A DNA stretch of 64,000 nt, taken from Acetobacter indonesiensis (GTDB lineage Bacteria > Pseudomonadota > Alphaproteobacteria > Acetobacterales > Acetobacteraceae). Both the position numbers and the translations under genes were made by a program. Below the pieces are notes generated by a model that saw nothing but the letters and a program-made list of their open reading frames with translations, was not told where the DNA came from and did not search any database. Position 1 is the stretch's first letter, and each line of letters begins with the position of its first letter. This document shows, in pieces, positions 20,288 through 28,912 of this stretch. The stretch spans positions 1 to 64,000 of the forward strand of contig NZ_BAMW01000030.1 in assembly GCF_000963945.1 (NCBI RefSeq), in the 5' to 3' direction.

Positions 20288-20695
20288 ATGCCTATCAAGG
20301 TCGAGATTATCAGCCCTGAAAAGGTTCTGGTGTCACGTGAAGTCGATATGGTGGTTATGCCAGGTGCGGAAGGCGATATCGCCGCCATGCCTGAGCATGC
20401 GCCCATGATGCTTCTGCTCCGTGGTGGCGTTGTTTCTCTGTACGAGAATGACGCTGTAACCGATCGCTTCTTTGTTGGCGGCGGTTTTGCAGATATGACG
20501 GCTACGCGTTGCACCATTCTGGCTGACAAGGCTGAGCCTGTTAGCGAGATCTCAATTGACAATGCGACGGCCCAGCTCGAAGCTCTGACAGAAGCATGGG
20601 ACAAAGCTGATAAAAGCGATATGTCTCGTCTGGATGTCCTGCAGGATAAAATTCTTGCTGTGCGGGCAGAAATCGAAGCAGGTTCTTCTCACTAA
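20288..20695 (+). CDS. atpC: ATP synthase F1 subunit epsilon
   Basis: A 135-residue epsilon subunit that couples gamma rotation to the c-ring and can inhibit ATPase activity. The beta-sandwich domain shows VEIISPEKVLVSREVDMVV and PGAEGDIAAMPEHAPMM; a helical C-terminal domain follows. The ribosome site GGAAGGAG is strong. Last gene of the operon, with a terminator about 40 bp downstream. Confidence 0.95.
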   Translation: MPIKVEIISPEKVLVSREVDMVVMPGAEGDIAAMPEHAPMMLLLRGGVVSLYENDAVTDRFFVGGGFADMTATRCTILADKAEPVSEISIDNATAQLEALTEAWDKADKSDMSRLDVLQDKILAVRAEIEAGSSH

Positions 20696-20735
20696 ATCTC
20701 TGTCTGGCTATCGGCAAAGATCAGAGAGGAAACAG

Positions 20736-20766
20736 GAAAAAGCCGCCTTCGGGTGGCTTTTTTTTA
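20736..20766 (+). terminator. Rho-independent terminator of atpHAGDC
   Basis: AGCCGCC/GGTGGCT stem (one G-U pair) with a short TTCG-type loop followed by nine T. Confidence 0.9.
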
Positions 20767-20999
20767 TGGGTGCAAAAAGAGAGAACCGTTTTTTTTTAGT
20801 GGCCATGTTGGGTATTGCCTCTCGACGAACGGGTTTCTCCAAACATGCGCCCTTCAACAACAAAACTGATGCAACCCGAATCAGGCTTTAGCGAGACTCA
20901 AGCGCCTTCCGTAAGGATAGGAGTTTTCTGCTTTGACAGGCTTTGATAGGCAGCTAAGGCCTCAAGAAAACTCTTGAGGCCCTACCAGTCGAGAAAAAG
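20767..20999. other. Intergenic region between atpC and queF
   Basis: No gene seen. A perfect 9-bp inverted repeat GGCCTCAAG/CTTGAGGCC with a 6-nt spacer at 20959-20982 lies 18 bp after the queF stop and may terminate queF, although no T tract follows on the minus strand. Confidence 0.5.
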
Positions 21000-21470
21000 T
21001 TAGCCTCGGCCGCGATAGGTTGGAACGTCTTGGGAAGGAATCCAGACATCGGCCGGTGGGGCACCTGTCTGCCAGAAAACATCAATCGGAATACCGCCGC
21101 GTGGGTACCAATAGGCCCCGATGCGTAGCCATACAGGGGATAGCAGATCAACCAGGGTGGTAGCGATCTGCACAGAGCAGGCTTCATGGAAGGCACCGTG
21201 GTTGCGAAAGCTGGTCAGGAACAGCTTGAGCGACTTGCTTTCAACAATCCACTGGTCTGGCACGTAATCAATGACAATATGCGCGAAGTCTGGCTGGCCG
21301 GTGACAGGGCACAGGGAGGTAAATTCCGGGGCCGTAAAACGAACCAGATAGTTTTTGCCGGGATAGGGCGCGGGTACCCGTTCCAGCACGGCGTCTTCCG
21401 GGTTGTTGGGGGCTGGCGTGTGGCGGCCAAGTTGGGTCAGGGCTGAACTGCCGTCATCGGGGCGGGTCAT
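21000..21470 (-). CDS. queF: NADPH-dependent 7-cyano-7-deazaguanine reductase
   Basis: A 156-residue unimodular QueF that reduces preQ0 to preQ1 in queuosine biosynthesis. The catalytic Cys54 lies in [11 protein letters not shown] with Asp61, and the family motif ESKS is at 77-80, followed by FRNHGAFHE. These features separate it from GTP cyclohydrolase I, which shares the T-fold. No other que gene is adjacent and no preQ1 riboswitch-like leader was recognised upstream. Confidence 0.94.
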   Translation of the reverse strand: MTRPDDGSSALTQLGRHTPAPNNPEDAVLERVPAPYPGKNYLVRFTAPEFTSLCPVTGQPDFAHIVIDYVPDQWIVESKSLKLFLTSFRNHGAFHEACSVQIATTLVDLLSPVWLRIGAYWYPRGGIPIDVFWQTGAPPADVWIPSQDVPTYRGRG

Positions 21471-21598
21471 GCGGATTGCTTTCGTTATTGGTCTGATGGT
21501 GTCAGCATGTCGAAGGTCAGAGCCATTTCGTCAAGCTTTTCAGGCATGGCAGATGCCGGTCCGCTTCTTTTTCCGCGCAGGTTGTGTATGAAGGTTGT

Positions 21599-22807
21599 AT
21601 GGCCAAATCCTCTGATCCCGTTTTTCCCAAGCCCCGTCTCGTTTCAACGACGCAAGATCTGGCAGACTCTCTTGTCCGTTTGCGTCATGAGCGGTTTCTG
21701 ACCATTGATACCGAGTTCATGCGTGAGCGCACATATTGGCCTGAACTCTGTCTGGTGCAGATTGGCGGCGAACAGGATGTGCTGCTGATTGATGCTTTGG
21801 CGGAAGGCTTAGACCTGACGCCTTTGGCTGAACTGATGGCAGACGACGCCGTCCTGAAAGTGTTTCACGCAGCGCGGCAGGATCTGGAAATTTTCCTGTA
21901 TCTGTTTGATGCTCTTCCAACGCCGGTATTCGATACACAGGTCGCCGCTATGGTGGCCGGGTATGGAGATCAGGTGGGGTACGACAGCCTGGTTGGCTCC
22001 CTGACTGGACATTCCATAGATAAAAGTCACCGTTTTACAGATTGGTCAGCGCGTCCGCTGACGCCTGCTCAGCTGACCTATGCTGCGGGAGACGTCACAT
22101 GGCTGCGTCTGGTGTACGAACGGCTTGTGAAAAAACTGGAGCAGGAAAAACGGTTGGAGTGGGTCTCAGCCGAAATGGCTGAACTGGCTGACCCGGCGAC
22201 CTTCCGGGCTGATCCTGAAAAACAGTGGGAACGTCTGCGGGCCAGAACCAACAACCGCCGTATGCTTGGTATCCTGCGGGCTGTTGCGGCATTTCGTGAA
22301 CGGGAAGCCCAGCGTGTTAACGTGCCGCGTCAGCGTCTACTGAAGGACGAAAGCCTGCTTGAAATAGCAGCAACTGTGCCAGCAACGGTTGATGATCTGA
22401 CGCGTGTGCGCGGTGTTACCCGAGGGTTGGCTGAAGGCCGTACAGGGCTAGGGTTGCTTGAGGCCGTAAAGACGGCACAAGCTTTGCCAGATTCTGAATT
22501 GCCACGTTTGCCAAAAGGCCGCAGCAAGGACGCCCCCCGGCCTTCCCCCGCCCTTATGGCATTGTTGAAAGTTCTGCTGACAACCTGTTGCGAAGACCAT
22601 GACGTCGCCCCGAAACTAGTGGCATCGATGGATGATCTGGAAGCTCTGGCGCTTGACCCGACAGTGCCTAACCCGGTGCTTTCTGGGTGGCGCAAGCGTA
22701 TTTTTGGAGATTCGGCCCTAGCGCTGCGTAACGGTGAAATTGCTCTGGCCGTGAAAAAAGGCAGAGTGACCCTTACGCCCAGCGAGTCCCCTTCTTCTCA
22801 AAGCTGA
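21599..22807 (+). CDS. rnd: Ribonuclease D
   Basis: A ~402-residue 3'-5' exoribonuclease that trims tRNA precursors. The DEDD nuclease domain begins with LTIDTEFMRERTYWPELCLV (metal-binding Asp and Glu) and includes VFHAARQDLEIFLY and DVTWLRLVYE. HRDC domains follow from about residue 205 (RRMLGILRAVAAFREREAQR). The frame is open to a GTG at 21584, but the ATG at 21599 is preceded by GAAGG at proper spacing and was chosen. Converges on the kinase gene. Confidence 0.93.
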   Translation: MAKSSDPVFPKPRLVSTTQDLADSLVRLRHERFLTIDTEFMRERTYWPELCLVQIGGEQDVLLIDALAEGLDLTPLAELMADDAVLKVFHAARQDLEIFLYLFDALPTPVFDTQVAAMVAGYGDQVGYDSLVGSLTGHSIDKSHRFTDWSARPLTPAQLTYAAGDVTWLRLVYERLVKKLEQEKRLEWVSAEMAELADPATFRADPEKQWERLRARTNNRRMLGILRAVAAFREREAQRVNVPRQRLLKDESLLEIAATVPATVDDLTRVRGVTRGLAEGRTGLGLLEAVKTAQALPDSELPRLPKGRSKDAPRPSPALMALLKVLLTTCCEDHDVAPKLVASMDDLEALALDPTVPNPVLSGWRKRIFGDSALALRNGEIALAVKKGRVTLTPSESPSSQS

Positions 22808-22834
22808 GAGGAAGAGGACCGGAACAAGGGCTTC

Positions 22835-23833
22835 TTAGAAGCCCATTTCCTGCCAGATGTTGGACAGTGGCCGTGCCCCAACATGGGAAATAATTTCAGA
22901 TGCAGCGACAGATGCCAGACGGCCGCATTCTGGCAGCGTACGCCCAGATGTCAGGCCAGCAAGGAAGCCAGCGGCATAGGCGTCGCCCGCGCCGGTTGTG
23001 TCCACAACCTGTGTCGGTACCGGGTCAACCTTGATCATCTGACCATCGTGAATAATCACACTGCCAAGACCTGAACGGGTCAGGGCTGCCAGCGTCGTAT
23101 CTTCCTGTGTGTGTCTGGCTGCTGTTTCAAAATCTTCAGTTTCGTAAAGTGCGCAGATTTCGTCTTCGTTTGCGAAGAGGATATCAATGTGCCCTCGTAC
23201 CAGATCAAGGAACGCCTGACGGTGGCGGCCAACGCAGAACGGGTCAGATAAAGACAGCGCAACCTGACGCCCGTTCTGGTGTGCGAGTGTCGCAGCGCGA
23301 CGGAAGGCTTCCTGCGCGTGCGGTGGGTCAAACAGATAGCCTTCCAGATAAACAATGCTTGAAGCCGCAATCGTTTCCTGAATGACGTCATCTGGCGTGA
23401 AATAGGTGCAGGCCCCCAGATAGGTGGCCATGGTACGCTGGCCATCAGGGGTCACCATCACAATGCAACGGGCTGTGGGCAGGTTTTCAAAAGTGTGGCC
23501 ATCCAGCGGGGTAGATGGGAAGGTAATGCCGTTTTCACGCAGGTCCAGGGCAAATTTTTCCCCAGACGCATCGCGGGCCACCTTGCCCAGATACGCAACG
23601 CGTGCGCCAAACTGGGCGGCCACAACGCAGGTGTTGGCAACAGACCCGCCACCCATCACACGTTCTGTTTTCAGGGCAGCCGTCAGTGCATCTGCGCGGG
23701 CGGCATCAATCAGCGTCATGCTGCCGGGTGTCAGATCTTGCTGCTGTAGAAAAGAAGGTTCAACATTGGCTAAAATATCTGTAATCGCATTGCCAATGCC
23801 CAGAATGTCGTATTTCGCTTCAGAAACAGTCAT
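22835..23833 (-). CDS. PfkB-family carbohydrate/nucleoside kinase (adenosine kinase-like)
   Basis: A ~332-residue ribokinase-fold kinase. It starts SEAKYDILGIGNAITDILAN, has the Gly-rich VMGGGSVANTCVVAA typical of adenosine/ribokinase members, and ends with the PfkB signature DTTGAGDAYAAGFLAGL carrying the catalytic Asp. The alphaproteobacterial members with this layout are often annotated as adenosine kinase; the actual substrate is not settled by sequence. The ATG at 23833 was preferred to an upstream in-frame start at 23905 because the conserved domain begins there and AGGAAA precedes it. A small hairpin GGGCTTC/GAAGCCC straddles its stop codon. Confidence 0.88.
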   Translation of the reverse strand: MTVSEAKYDILGIGNAITDILANVEPSFLQQQDLTPGSMTLIDAARADALTAALKTERVMGGGSVANTCVVAAQFGARVAYLGKVARDASGEKFALDLRENGITFPSTPLDGHTFENLPTARCIVMVTPDGQRTMATYLGACTYFTPDDVIQETIAASSIVYLEGYLFDPPHAQEAFRRAATLAHQNGRQVALSLSDPFCVGRHRQAFLDLVRGHIDILFANEDEICALYETEDFETAARHTQEDTTLAALTRSGLGSVIIHDGQMIKVDPVPTQVVDTTGAGDAYAAGFLAGLTSGRTLPECGRLASVAASEIISHVGARPLSNIWQEMGF

Positions 23834-24031
23834 GGCTTTGTAAGTTTTCCTGAAAAAAATGAACGTATCGGCCCTTTCGGTACCTTGCTGCCACAAAAAG
23901 GGCAACAGGAAGCAGTAAGGGATGCTTGCCGCTAGTCCTGTCGGCTGTATAACAATTTGAGATGCCGGCTAGATGGATCGACGCGGGCAGTTACAGGGTC
24001 AGTAAACCGCTGTCGTTTCACGACAGCCAGC

Positions 24032-24754
24032 ATGGCGGGGGTGTTCTTGTTCAGAAGACGCAAACCTGAAGAAACCAAACCAGCAACACCCGCTCCGGGT
24101 CAGAACGCCAGCCCGTCTGGCGCCGCCCGTCCGGCAGGTGGATACGGTACTATTTTTCCATCCTCATCCCAGGCCGGTTCAACGCCACCTGCTGCTGGCA
24201 GCAGCGTGTCTCCGGCTTCCCCTTCTACTCCTGACACAACAAAGGAGACCTCCATGGGTCGTGCACCACTTCCTCCCGGTTCCCCGCTTTCTCCTGGCGC
24301 GTCTGTTCCGCCTATTCCGGGTGCCGCCGCCGCCCGTGGCCTGCCACAGCAGCAGGCAGCACAGCCTAAAAAAGACGTACCGGAACAGCGTACGCTGGTT
24401 GTTGGTCGGGGCATCAGCGTTCAGGGCACCGTGCAGGATGCAGAACGTCTGGTTGTGGAAGGCACTGTTGAATCCAGCATGATTACAGCCAAGGAACTGG
24501 TTGTCATGCCGGGTGGTCTGTTCCGTGGTGGCGTAGAAGTTGAAAACGCAGAAATTGCCGGAACGGTTGATGGTTCCCTGACAGCCCGTGGCAGCCTGAC
24601 GCTGCGTGCAACAGGTCGTCTGCTGGGCAAGGCAGCCTGCCGTCGCCTGAAGGTTGAAGATGGTGGCCAGATTACCGGTCAGCTGGAAATGCTGAGCGAT
24701 GATAGCGCATCCAAGCCATCTTCTGCGCCTGTGCAGGAAAAAAGCGAAGCCTGA
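24032..24754 (+). CDS. Bactofilin (polymer-forming cytoskeletal protein)
   Basis: A ~240-residue bactofilin. An N-terminal Pro/Ala/Ser-rich linker of ~110 residues precedes the beta-helical DUF583 domain: RGISVQGTVQDAERLVVEG, MPGGLFRGGVEVENAEIAG and GRLLGKAACRRLKVEDGG. Bactofilins form nucleotide-free filaments that place cell-wall and envelope proteins. A TTG at 23957 is in frame, but the ATG at 24032 fits the short MAGVFLFRRRK beginning better. It converges on gcrA; no M23 peptidase partner is adjacent. Confidence 0.88.
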   Translation: MAGVFLFRRRKPEETKPATPAPGQNASPSGAARPAGGYGTIFPSSSQAGSTPPAAGSSVSPASPSTPDTTKETSMGRAPLPPGSPLSPGASVPPIPGAAAARGLPQQQAAQPKKDVPEQRTLVVGRGISVQGTVQDAERLVVEGTVESSMITAKELVVMPGGLFRGGVEVENAEIAGTVDGSLTARGSLTLRATGRLLGKAACRRLKVEDGGQITGQLEMLSDDSASKPSSAPVQEKSEA

Positions 24755-24773
24755 TTGTTTTAAGGGCTTAGTG

Positions 24774-24811
24774 CCCTTGACTGCCTGATGGAGACATCAG
24801 GCAGTCAAGGG
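24774..24811 (+). terminator. Hairpin terminator of the bactofilin gene
   Basis: Perfect 16-bp stem 24774-24789 with 24796-24811 and a 6-nt GGAGAC loop, 20 bp after the stop codon. A T-rich tail is lacking. A second small hairpin (24821-24841) lies closer to gcrA and may serve the other direction. Confidence 0.7.
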
Positions 24812-24851
24812 GCTTGAAAGTCAGCCCCACAATGGGGCTGAAGCGCATGAG

Positions 24852-25460
24852 TTACGCGACGTTATCGCGCCGGTCGCGCAGTTTAACGTAAGCAATCTGT
24901 GCATGTTCGGCACAGTAAGGTTTACCCGGCAGCGGGACCGCACCACAAAAATGAAATCCAGGTGTGCCTGGGTCACCAATCGGCCAGCAGCAGGTCGGGC
25001 CACGTCGTTTTTTTGGCTCGGGGTCAGAAATACGCTGGGGAAGCGGCTTGGGTTTTACGGGCGCACGGGGTGCCGCCGGTTTTTCCACCTTGGCCACTTT
25101 AGGTTGCACAGCCGCCTGTGGTGTGGCGGGTGCTGCCGCTGGCGTTGCCTGAACAGGTGCCGCTACTACACTTTCCGGGGCAGCAGAGGCAGCAGAGGCA
25201 GCAGGGGCCGTTTCCACCGTTTTGGCATCGGCTGATGGTGGTACTGTGGTCGCTGCAACCGTTGCTTTCGGTGCAACCTCAGGGGCGGCTTTCTTTTCAC
25301 CACGCCGAATGGGTGATGGACGCGCAGGCAGACCAAGGCGATGCGCCTTGCCCACCACGGCATTTTTAGTGATGGAGAGCCGACGGCCTATTTCCGCTGT
25401 CGAAAGGCCTTCCGCCCAGAGCTCTTTGAGCCGGGAGATTGTATCCTCGGTCCACTCCAT
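24852..25460 (-). CDS. gcrA: GcrA-family cell-cycle regulator
   Basis: A 202-residue GcrA homologue. The N-terminal HTH begins MEWTEDTISRLKELWAEGLS and continues with IGRRLSITKNAVVGKAHRLG. In Caulobacter GcrA binds sigma-70 and acts at GANTC sites methylated by CcrM. A long Ala/Pro/Lys linker (about 65-145) leads to the conserved C-terminal region GPTCCWPIGDPGTPGFHFCG...PYCAEH, whose Cys/His residues suggest a metal-binding site. Convergent with the bactofilin gene, an interesting neighbour since both concern the cell cycle and envelope, though no functional link is shown. Confidence 0.92.
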   Translation of the reverse strand: MEWTEDTISRLKELWAEGLSTAEIGRRLSITKNAVVGKAHRLGLPARPSPIRRGEKKAAPEVAPKATVAATTVPPSADAKTVETAPAASAASAAPESVVAAPVQATPAAAPATPQAAVQPKVAKVEKPAAPRAPVKPKPLPQRISDPEPKKRRGPTCCWPIGDPGTPGFHFCGAVPLPGKPYCAEHAQIAYVKLRDRRDNVA

Positions 25461-25619
25461 TCACAGGCACCTTTTCACTTTATCACCGAACAAGGGGAAG
25501 CTGGGAGCTTCCGATTGCGCGCATATTAGGGCGAGAGCCGAGCTATCTCAAGGAGAAAGCAGCAAAATCTTACGCATAGACCTGAATGATATTTGAAAAG
25601 AGTGCCCTATATACGCGTT

Positions 25620-26525
25620 TCAGCTTTCGGACGCAGAGGCCGCAACCACAGCGCACGCCGCCAGATCCCACGCTGCGCACCCAACGGATTTGAAAAAGAC
25701 AGGGCTATTTTCAGGTGGGTGCGTGGTCAAAGCGGAAGCCAGAGGGCGTACAGTCTGCCAGTCAATACCTGCCTGAATCAGGTCCCCAGCTTCTGTGGGT
25801 GCGCCAATCGGGTCATCGACATAGAGCAGACTGTTGCGCACAATCTGTGGCCCGACCTCAATCATGTCTGGGCGGTATGCCCCAACACCTATGACCAGAC
25901 AGTCTGGGTTGGGCATGCTGTCAAATAGAGGCGACGTGCTGGCTGTAACAGTTAGAATAACGTCAAAAGGGTGCTCACCCGGCTGTTCGGGGTGAAGGGG
26001 GAAATTGGGTGCGCTATGCCGTTGGCAGAACATCGTGGCACGGTCTGGCGTGCGACCACGGATATGCACGTTAGCGTCAGGATAAAGGGTCGAAAGGGCG
26101 TCAACATGGGCAACAGCCTGTGCCCCCGTGCCGATAATCAGCACCTTTTTTACAGGTCTGCGCGCCAGAAGTTTTATGCCCAGCAGACTGACGGCAGAGG
26201 TACGGCGCATGGTGACCGTTGGGCCATCAAGTGAGAATAACAAAACGCCGGTTCTGGCGTCCGCACAGGTGACAATTCCCTGAATGGTGGGGTGCTCTGT
26301 CCCGGCATTGTCCGGACAGATGGTCAGCAATTTGGTAACCAGCAGATCCTTGCTAGCGGTAGGCATGGTCATAAGCACGCTTGATCGGTCAGGTGCACCG
26401 ACAGTCAGGCGCTCCGGGCAACGTATGAGACCAGCCGCATAGTCCTGCATCGTGCGGGCAAGAGCATCCAGCAAAGCAGGGTAAGGCAATAAGGCACGCG
26501 TTTCTGACGCTGAGTAGGACTGCAT
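25620..26525 (-). CDS. Ornithine cyclodeaminase / mu-crystallin family protein
   Basis: A 301-residue NAD(P)-binding protein. Conserved stretches are VTMRRTSAVSLLGIKLLARR and the Rossmann motif IIGTGAQAVAHVDAL near residue 133. The family includes ornithine cyclodeaminase, alanine dehydrogenase of archaea and delta-1-pyrroline-2-carboxylate (ketimine) reductases; sequence alone does not choose between them. It stands alone, divergent from the class III alcohol dehydrogenase gene 210 bp away. Confidence 0.85.
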   Translation of the reverse strand: MQSYSASETRALLPYPALLDALARTMQDYAAGLIRCPERLTVGAPDRSSVLMTMPTASKDLLVTKLLTICPDNAGTEHPTIQGIVTCADARTGVLLFSLDGPTVTMRRTSAVSLLGIKLLARRPVKKVLIIGTGAQAVAHVDALSTLYPDANVHIRGRTPDRATMFCQRHSAPNFPLHPEQPGEHPFDVILTVTASTSPLFDSMPNPDCLVIGVGAYRPDMIEVGPQIVRNSLLYVDDPIGAPTEAGDLIQAGIDWQTVRPLASALTTHPPENSPVFFKSVGCAAWDLAACAVVAASASES

Positions 26526-26735
26526 GCGGTGTCTCCCCCAAAATAAAGATACTTAAAACAGCGGGTCTGATCTTATCCGCAACTGCATTATTGCGCGTTC
26601 GATATGACGCATAAGATATTTTATCAGACTGGAAAAGATGAGACTGTGACTGTCAGACAAAGCCAGAGTGTGACGTGAGCGTGATATGACGGCAAAGACA
26701 GACCTGATAGCATATAGATCAAAGGAAGGTGGAGT

Positions 26736-27851
26736 ATGGATGTAAAAGCAGCCGTCGCATTTGAGGCCGGCAAGCCGCTGGAGATTGAAAACGTTCAACT
26801 CGAAGGGCCGAAGGCAGGGGAGGTTCTGGTTGAAATCAAGGCAACTGGTTTGTGCCATACGGACAAATACACTCTTTCTGGCGCAGACCCGGAAGGCCTG
26901 TTTCCGGCTATTCTGGGGCATGAAGGCGCTGGTATTGTGCGTGACGTTGGCCCCGGTGTGACCCATCTGAAACCGGGCGACCATGTTATTCCGCTCTACA
27001 CGCCAGAATGCCGGGAATGTAAATCCTGCCTCTCACGCAAGACCAACCTGTGTACCTCCATCCGGGCCACACAGGGAAAAGGCCTGATGCCAGACGGCAC
27101 ATCGCGCTTTTCTTTCAAAGGGCAACCTATTCATCACTATATGGGCTGCTCAACCTTTGCGAACTATACAGTTCTGCCTGAAATTGCGTTGGCCAAAATT
27201 CGCCCCGATGCCCCGTTTGATAAAGTCTGTTACATTGGTTGCGGTGTTACCACCGGTATTGGTGCCGTGCTGTTTACCGCAAAGGTTGAACCCGGCTCTA
27301 CCGTGGCCGTATTTGGGCTGGGTGGTATTGGCCTGAATGTGATTCAGGGTGCCAAAATGGTGGGGGCTGATCGGATTATCGGGATTGATATCAACCCGGA
27401 CCGTGAAGCAATTGCCCGCAAATTTGGTATGACCGATTTTGTAAACCCAAAAGACCTTGGCCCGAATGGTGATATTGTGGGCCATCTGATTGAACTGACC
27501 GAGGGCGGTGCAGACTATACCTTTGAATGTGTGGGCAACCCGACTCTTATGCGTCAGGCGCTGGAAAGTGCTCATCGTGGCTGGGGTGTGTCCACCATTA
27601 TTGGTGTTGCCAGTGCAGGGCAGGAAATCAGCACGCGCCCGTTTCAGCTTGTGACAGGCCGCCGCTGGATTGGCTCAGCGTTTGGTGGCGCGCGCGGCCG
27701 GACCGATGTGCCAAAAATTGTAGATTGGTACATGGAACATAAGATCAATATTGATGATCTGATTACCCATAAACTGCCGCTTGAGCAGATTAACGAAGGC
27801 TTCGACATGATGGCAAAGGGCGAAAGTATTCGTACGGTGGTCGAATACTGA
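26736..27851 (+). CDS. frmA: S-(hydroxymethyl)glutathione dehydrogenase / class III alcohol dehydrogenase
   Basis: A 371-residue zinc alcohol dehydrogenase that oxidises the glutathione adduct of formaldehyde and can reduce S-nitrosoglutathione. Catalytic zinc ligands are Cys40 in [11 protein letters not shown], His in LGHEGAG and Cys in [13 protein letters not shown]; the structural zinc cysteines are in [17 protein letters not shown]. The Rossmann motif is [14 protein letters not shown] and the class III form [13 protein letters not shown] is near the end. A strong ribosome site (GGAAGGTGGAG) precedes the ATG. No formylglutathione hydrolase gene follows; a terminator does. Confidence 0.95.
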   Translation: MDVKAAVAFEAGKPLEIENVQLEGPKAGEVLVEIKATGLCHTDKYTLSGADPEGLFPAILGHEGAGIVRDVGPGVTHLKPGDHVIPLYTPECRECKSCLSRKTNLCTSIRATQGKGLMPDGTSRFSFKGQPIHHYMGCSTFANYTVLPEIALAKIRPDAPFDKVCYIGCGVTTGIGAVLFTAKVEPGSTVAVFGLGGIGLNVIQGAKMVGADRIIGIDINPDREAIARKFGMTDFVNPKDLGPNGDIVGHLIELTEGGADYTFECVGNPTLMRQALESAHRGWGVSTIIGVASAGQEISTRPFQLVTGRRWIGSAFGGARGRTDVPKIVDWYMEHKINIDDLITHKLPLEQINEGFDMMAKGESIRTVVEY

Positions 27852-27880
27852 TCCGTTCCAAACGCTGTCTATGGGTATGG

Positions 27881-27917
27881 AAAAAGGGGGATTGCGTCAG
27901 GCAATTGCCCCTTTTTT
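27881..27917 (+). terminator. Rho-independent terminator of frmA
   Basis: AAAAAGGGG (27881-27889) pairs with CCCCTTTTT (27908-27916), with further ATTG/CAAT pairing inside, ending in a run of T. Confidence 0.85.
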
Positions 27918-27934
27918 ATTGTTGGACGCAGGGT

Positions 27935-28291
27935 TTAGATTTTTGGCAGCACATCAAGCACACGTTCTTTAGGGCGGCATACCCGTGCCCCCAGCGGAGA
28001 GACGACAACAGGACGATTCAGCAGTTCAGGGTGTGCGGCTATGGCATCAAGAATGGCGTCATCTGTTACGCTTTCGTCAGCCAGTTTTAGTTCTTCATAA
28101 AGAGTACCTTTCTGCCGCAACAGGTCCCGCACCGGCCCACCTGTCAGCTTTGCTAGTTCTGCAAGTTTTTCGCGGCTTGGGGGTGTTTTCAGATAAAGCA
28201 CAATGTCTGGCGTTATTCCGGCTTCTTCAATCATGGCCAGAACATTGCGGGATGTGCCGCATGCAGGGTTGTGATAAAGGGTAATAGTCAT
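27935..28291 (-). CDS. arsC: ArsC-family arsenate reductase (glutaredoxin-dependent type)
   Basis: A 118-residue thioredoxin-fold protein with the ArsC active-site motif NPACGTSRN (Cys11) and the basic residues in RPVVVSPLGARVCRP that bind the oxyanion in E. coli ArsC. It would reduce arsenate with glutathione and glutaredoxin. No ars regulator, ArsB or Acr3 gene is next to it, so it may be an orphan resistance gene or have another reductase role. The ribosome site AGGAAA precedes the ATG. Confidence 0.87.
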   Translation of the reverse strand: MTITLYHNPACGTSRNVLAMIEEAGITPDIVLYLKTPPSREKLAELAKLTGGPVRDLLRQKGTLYEELKLADESVTDDAILDAIAAHPELLNRPVVVSPLGARVCRPKERVLDVLPKI

Positions 28292-28331
28292 ACTAAGAAA
28301 TTTCCTGTTTTAGTCAGAAAAAATAATGACC

Positions 28332-28793
28332 TTACAAGGGAAGCGGCCGATTGTCGGCAATGGCTTCCATGGCCATGTAAGACGTGACGGTATCAATATC
28401 TATTTTTTCGATCATCTGTCGATAAATGGCGTCAAAGGCATTCATGTCCCGTGCTACAATTTTCAGCATGTAATCATACTCGCCTGCAATCCGATAAAAA
28501 TCGACAATATTGGGAATGGAGAGAATGATTTTCTTGAAATTGTTCAACCAGTCCTGTGCATGGTGGCGGGTTTTGATCAGCACAAATACGGTCAGGTCAA
28601 GCTCGGTCGCGGCACGATTGATGCGCGCTGTTTCACCCTGCAAAACACCTGTGGCCCGCAATGCCTGAAGCCGCCGCCAGCAGGCATTTTGCGACATGCC
28701 CACCCGTTCAGCCAGATCCCGCTGGGACAGTGAGGCATCCTGTTGCAGGGCTCGTAAAATGGAGCGGTCGATCTGATCGAGTTTCTGGTCCAT
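28332..28793 (-). CDS. Lrp/AsnC-family transcriptional regulator
   Basis: A 153-residue Lrp-type regulator. The N-terminal HTH includes LDQIDRSILRALQQDASLSQ and MSQNACWRRLQALRATGVL; the C-terminal RAM domain includes GEYDYMLKIVARDMNAFDA. RAM domains sense amino acids. The ATG at 28793 was chosen over a TTG two codons earlier. It is divergent from the class V aminotransferase gene with a 119-bp shared promoter region, so that gene is its likely target. Confidence 0.92.
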   Translation of the reverse strand: MDQKLDQIDRSILRALQQDASLSQRDLAERVGMSQNACWRRLQALRATGVLQGETARINRAATELDLTVFVLIKTRHHAQDWLNNFKKIILSIPNIVDFYRIAGEYDYMLKIVARDMNAFDAIYRQMIEKIDIDTVTSYMAMEAIADNRPLPL

Positions 28794-28912
28794 ATCCAAT
28801 CATATGATCGAAATTTGAGGCCATCAAGCATGAAATAGGGTAATTTTCCTCGTTCGTTTCTTTCTATTCTCAGCGCTGTTCCTGTCCTGACCCCAGAACT
28901 GAAAGCCGCGCG

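Noticed and set aside
21471..21598. preQ1 riboswitch upstream of queF
   Set aside because: The short gap shows no C-rich/A-rich pseudoknot pattern of preQ1 aptamers.
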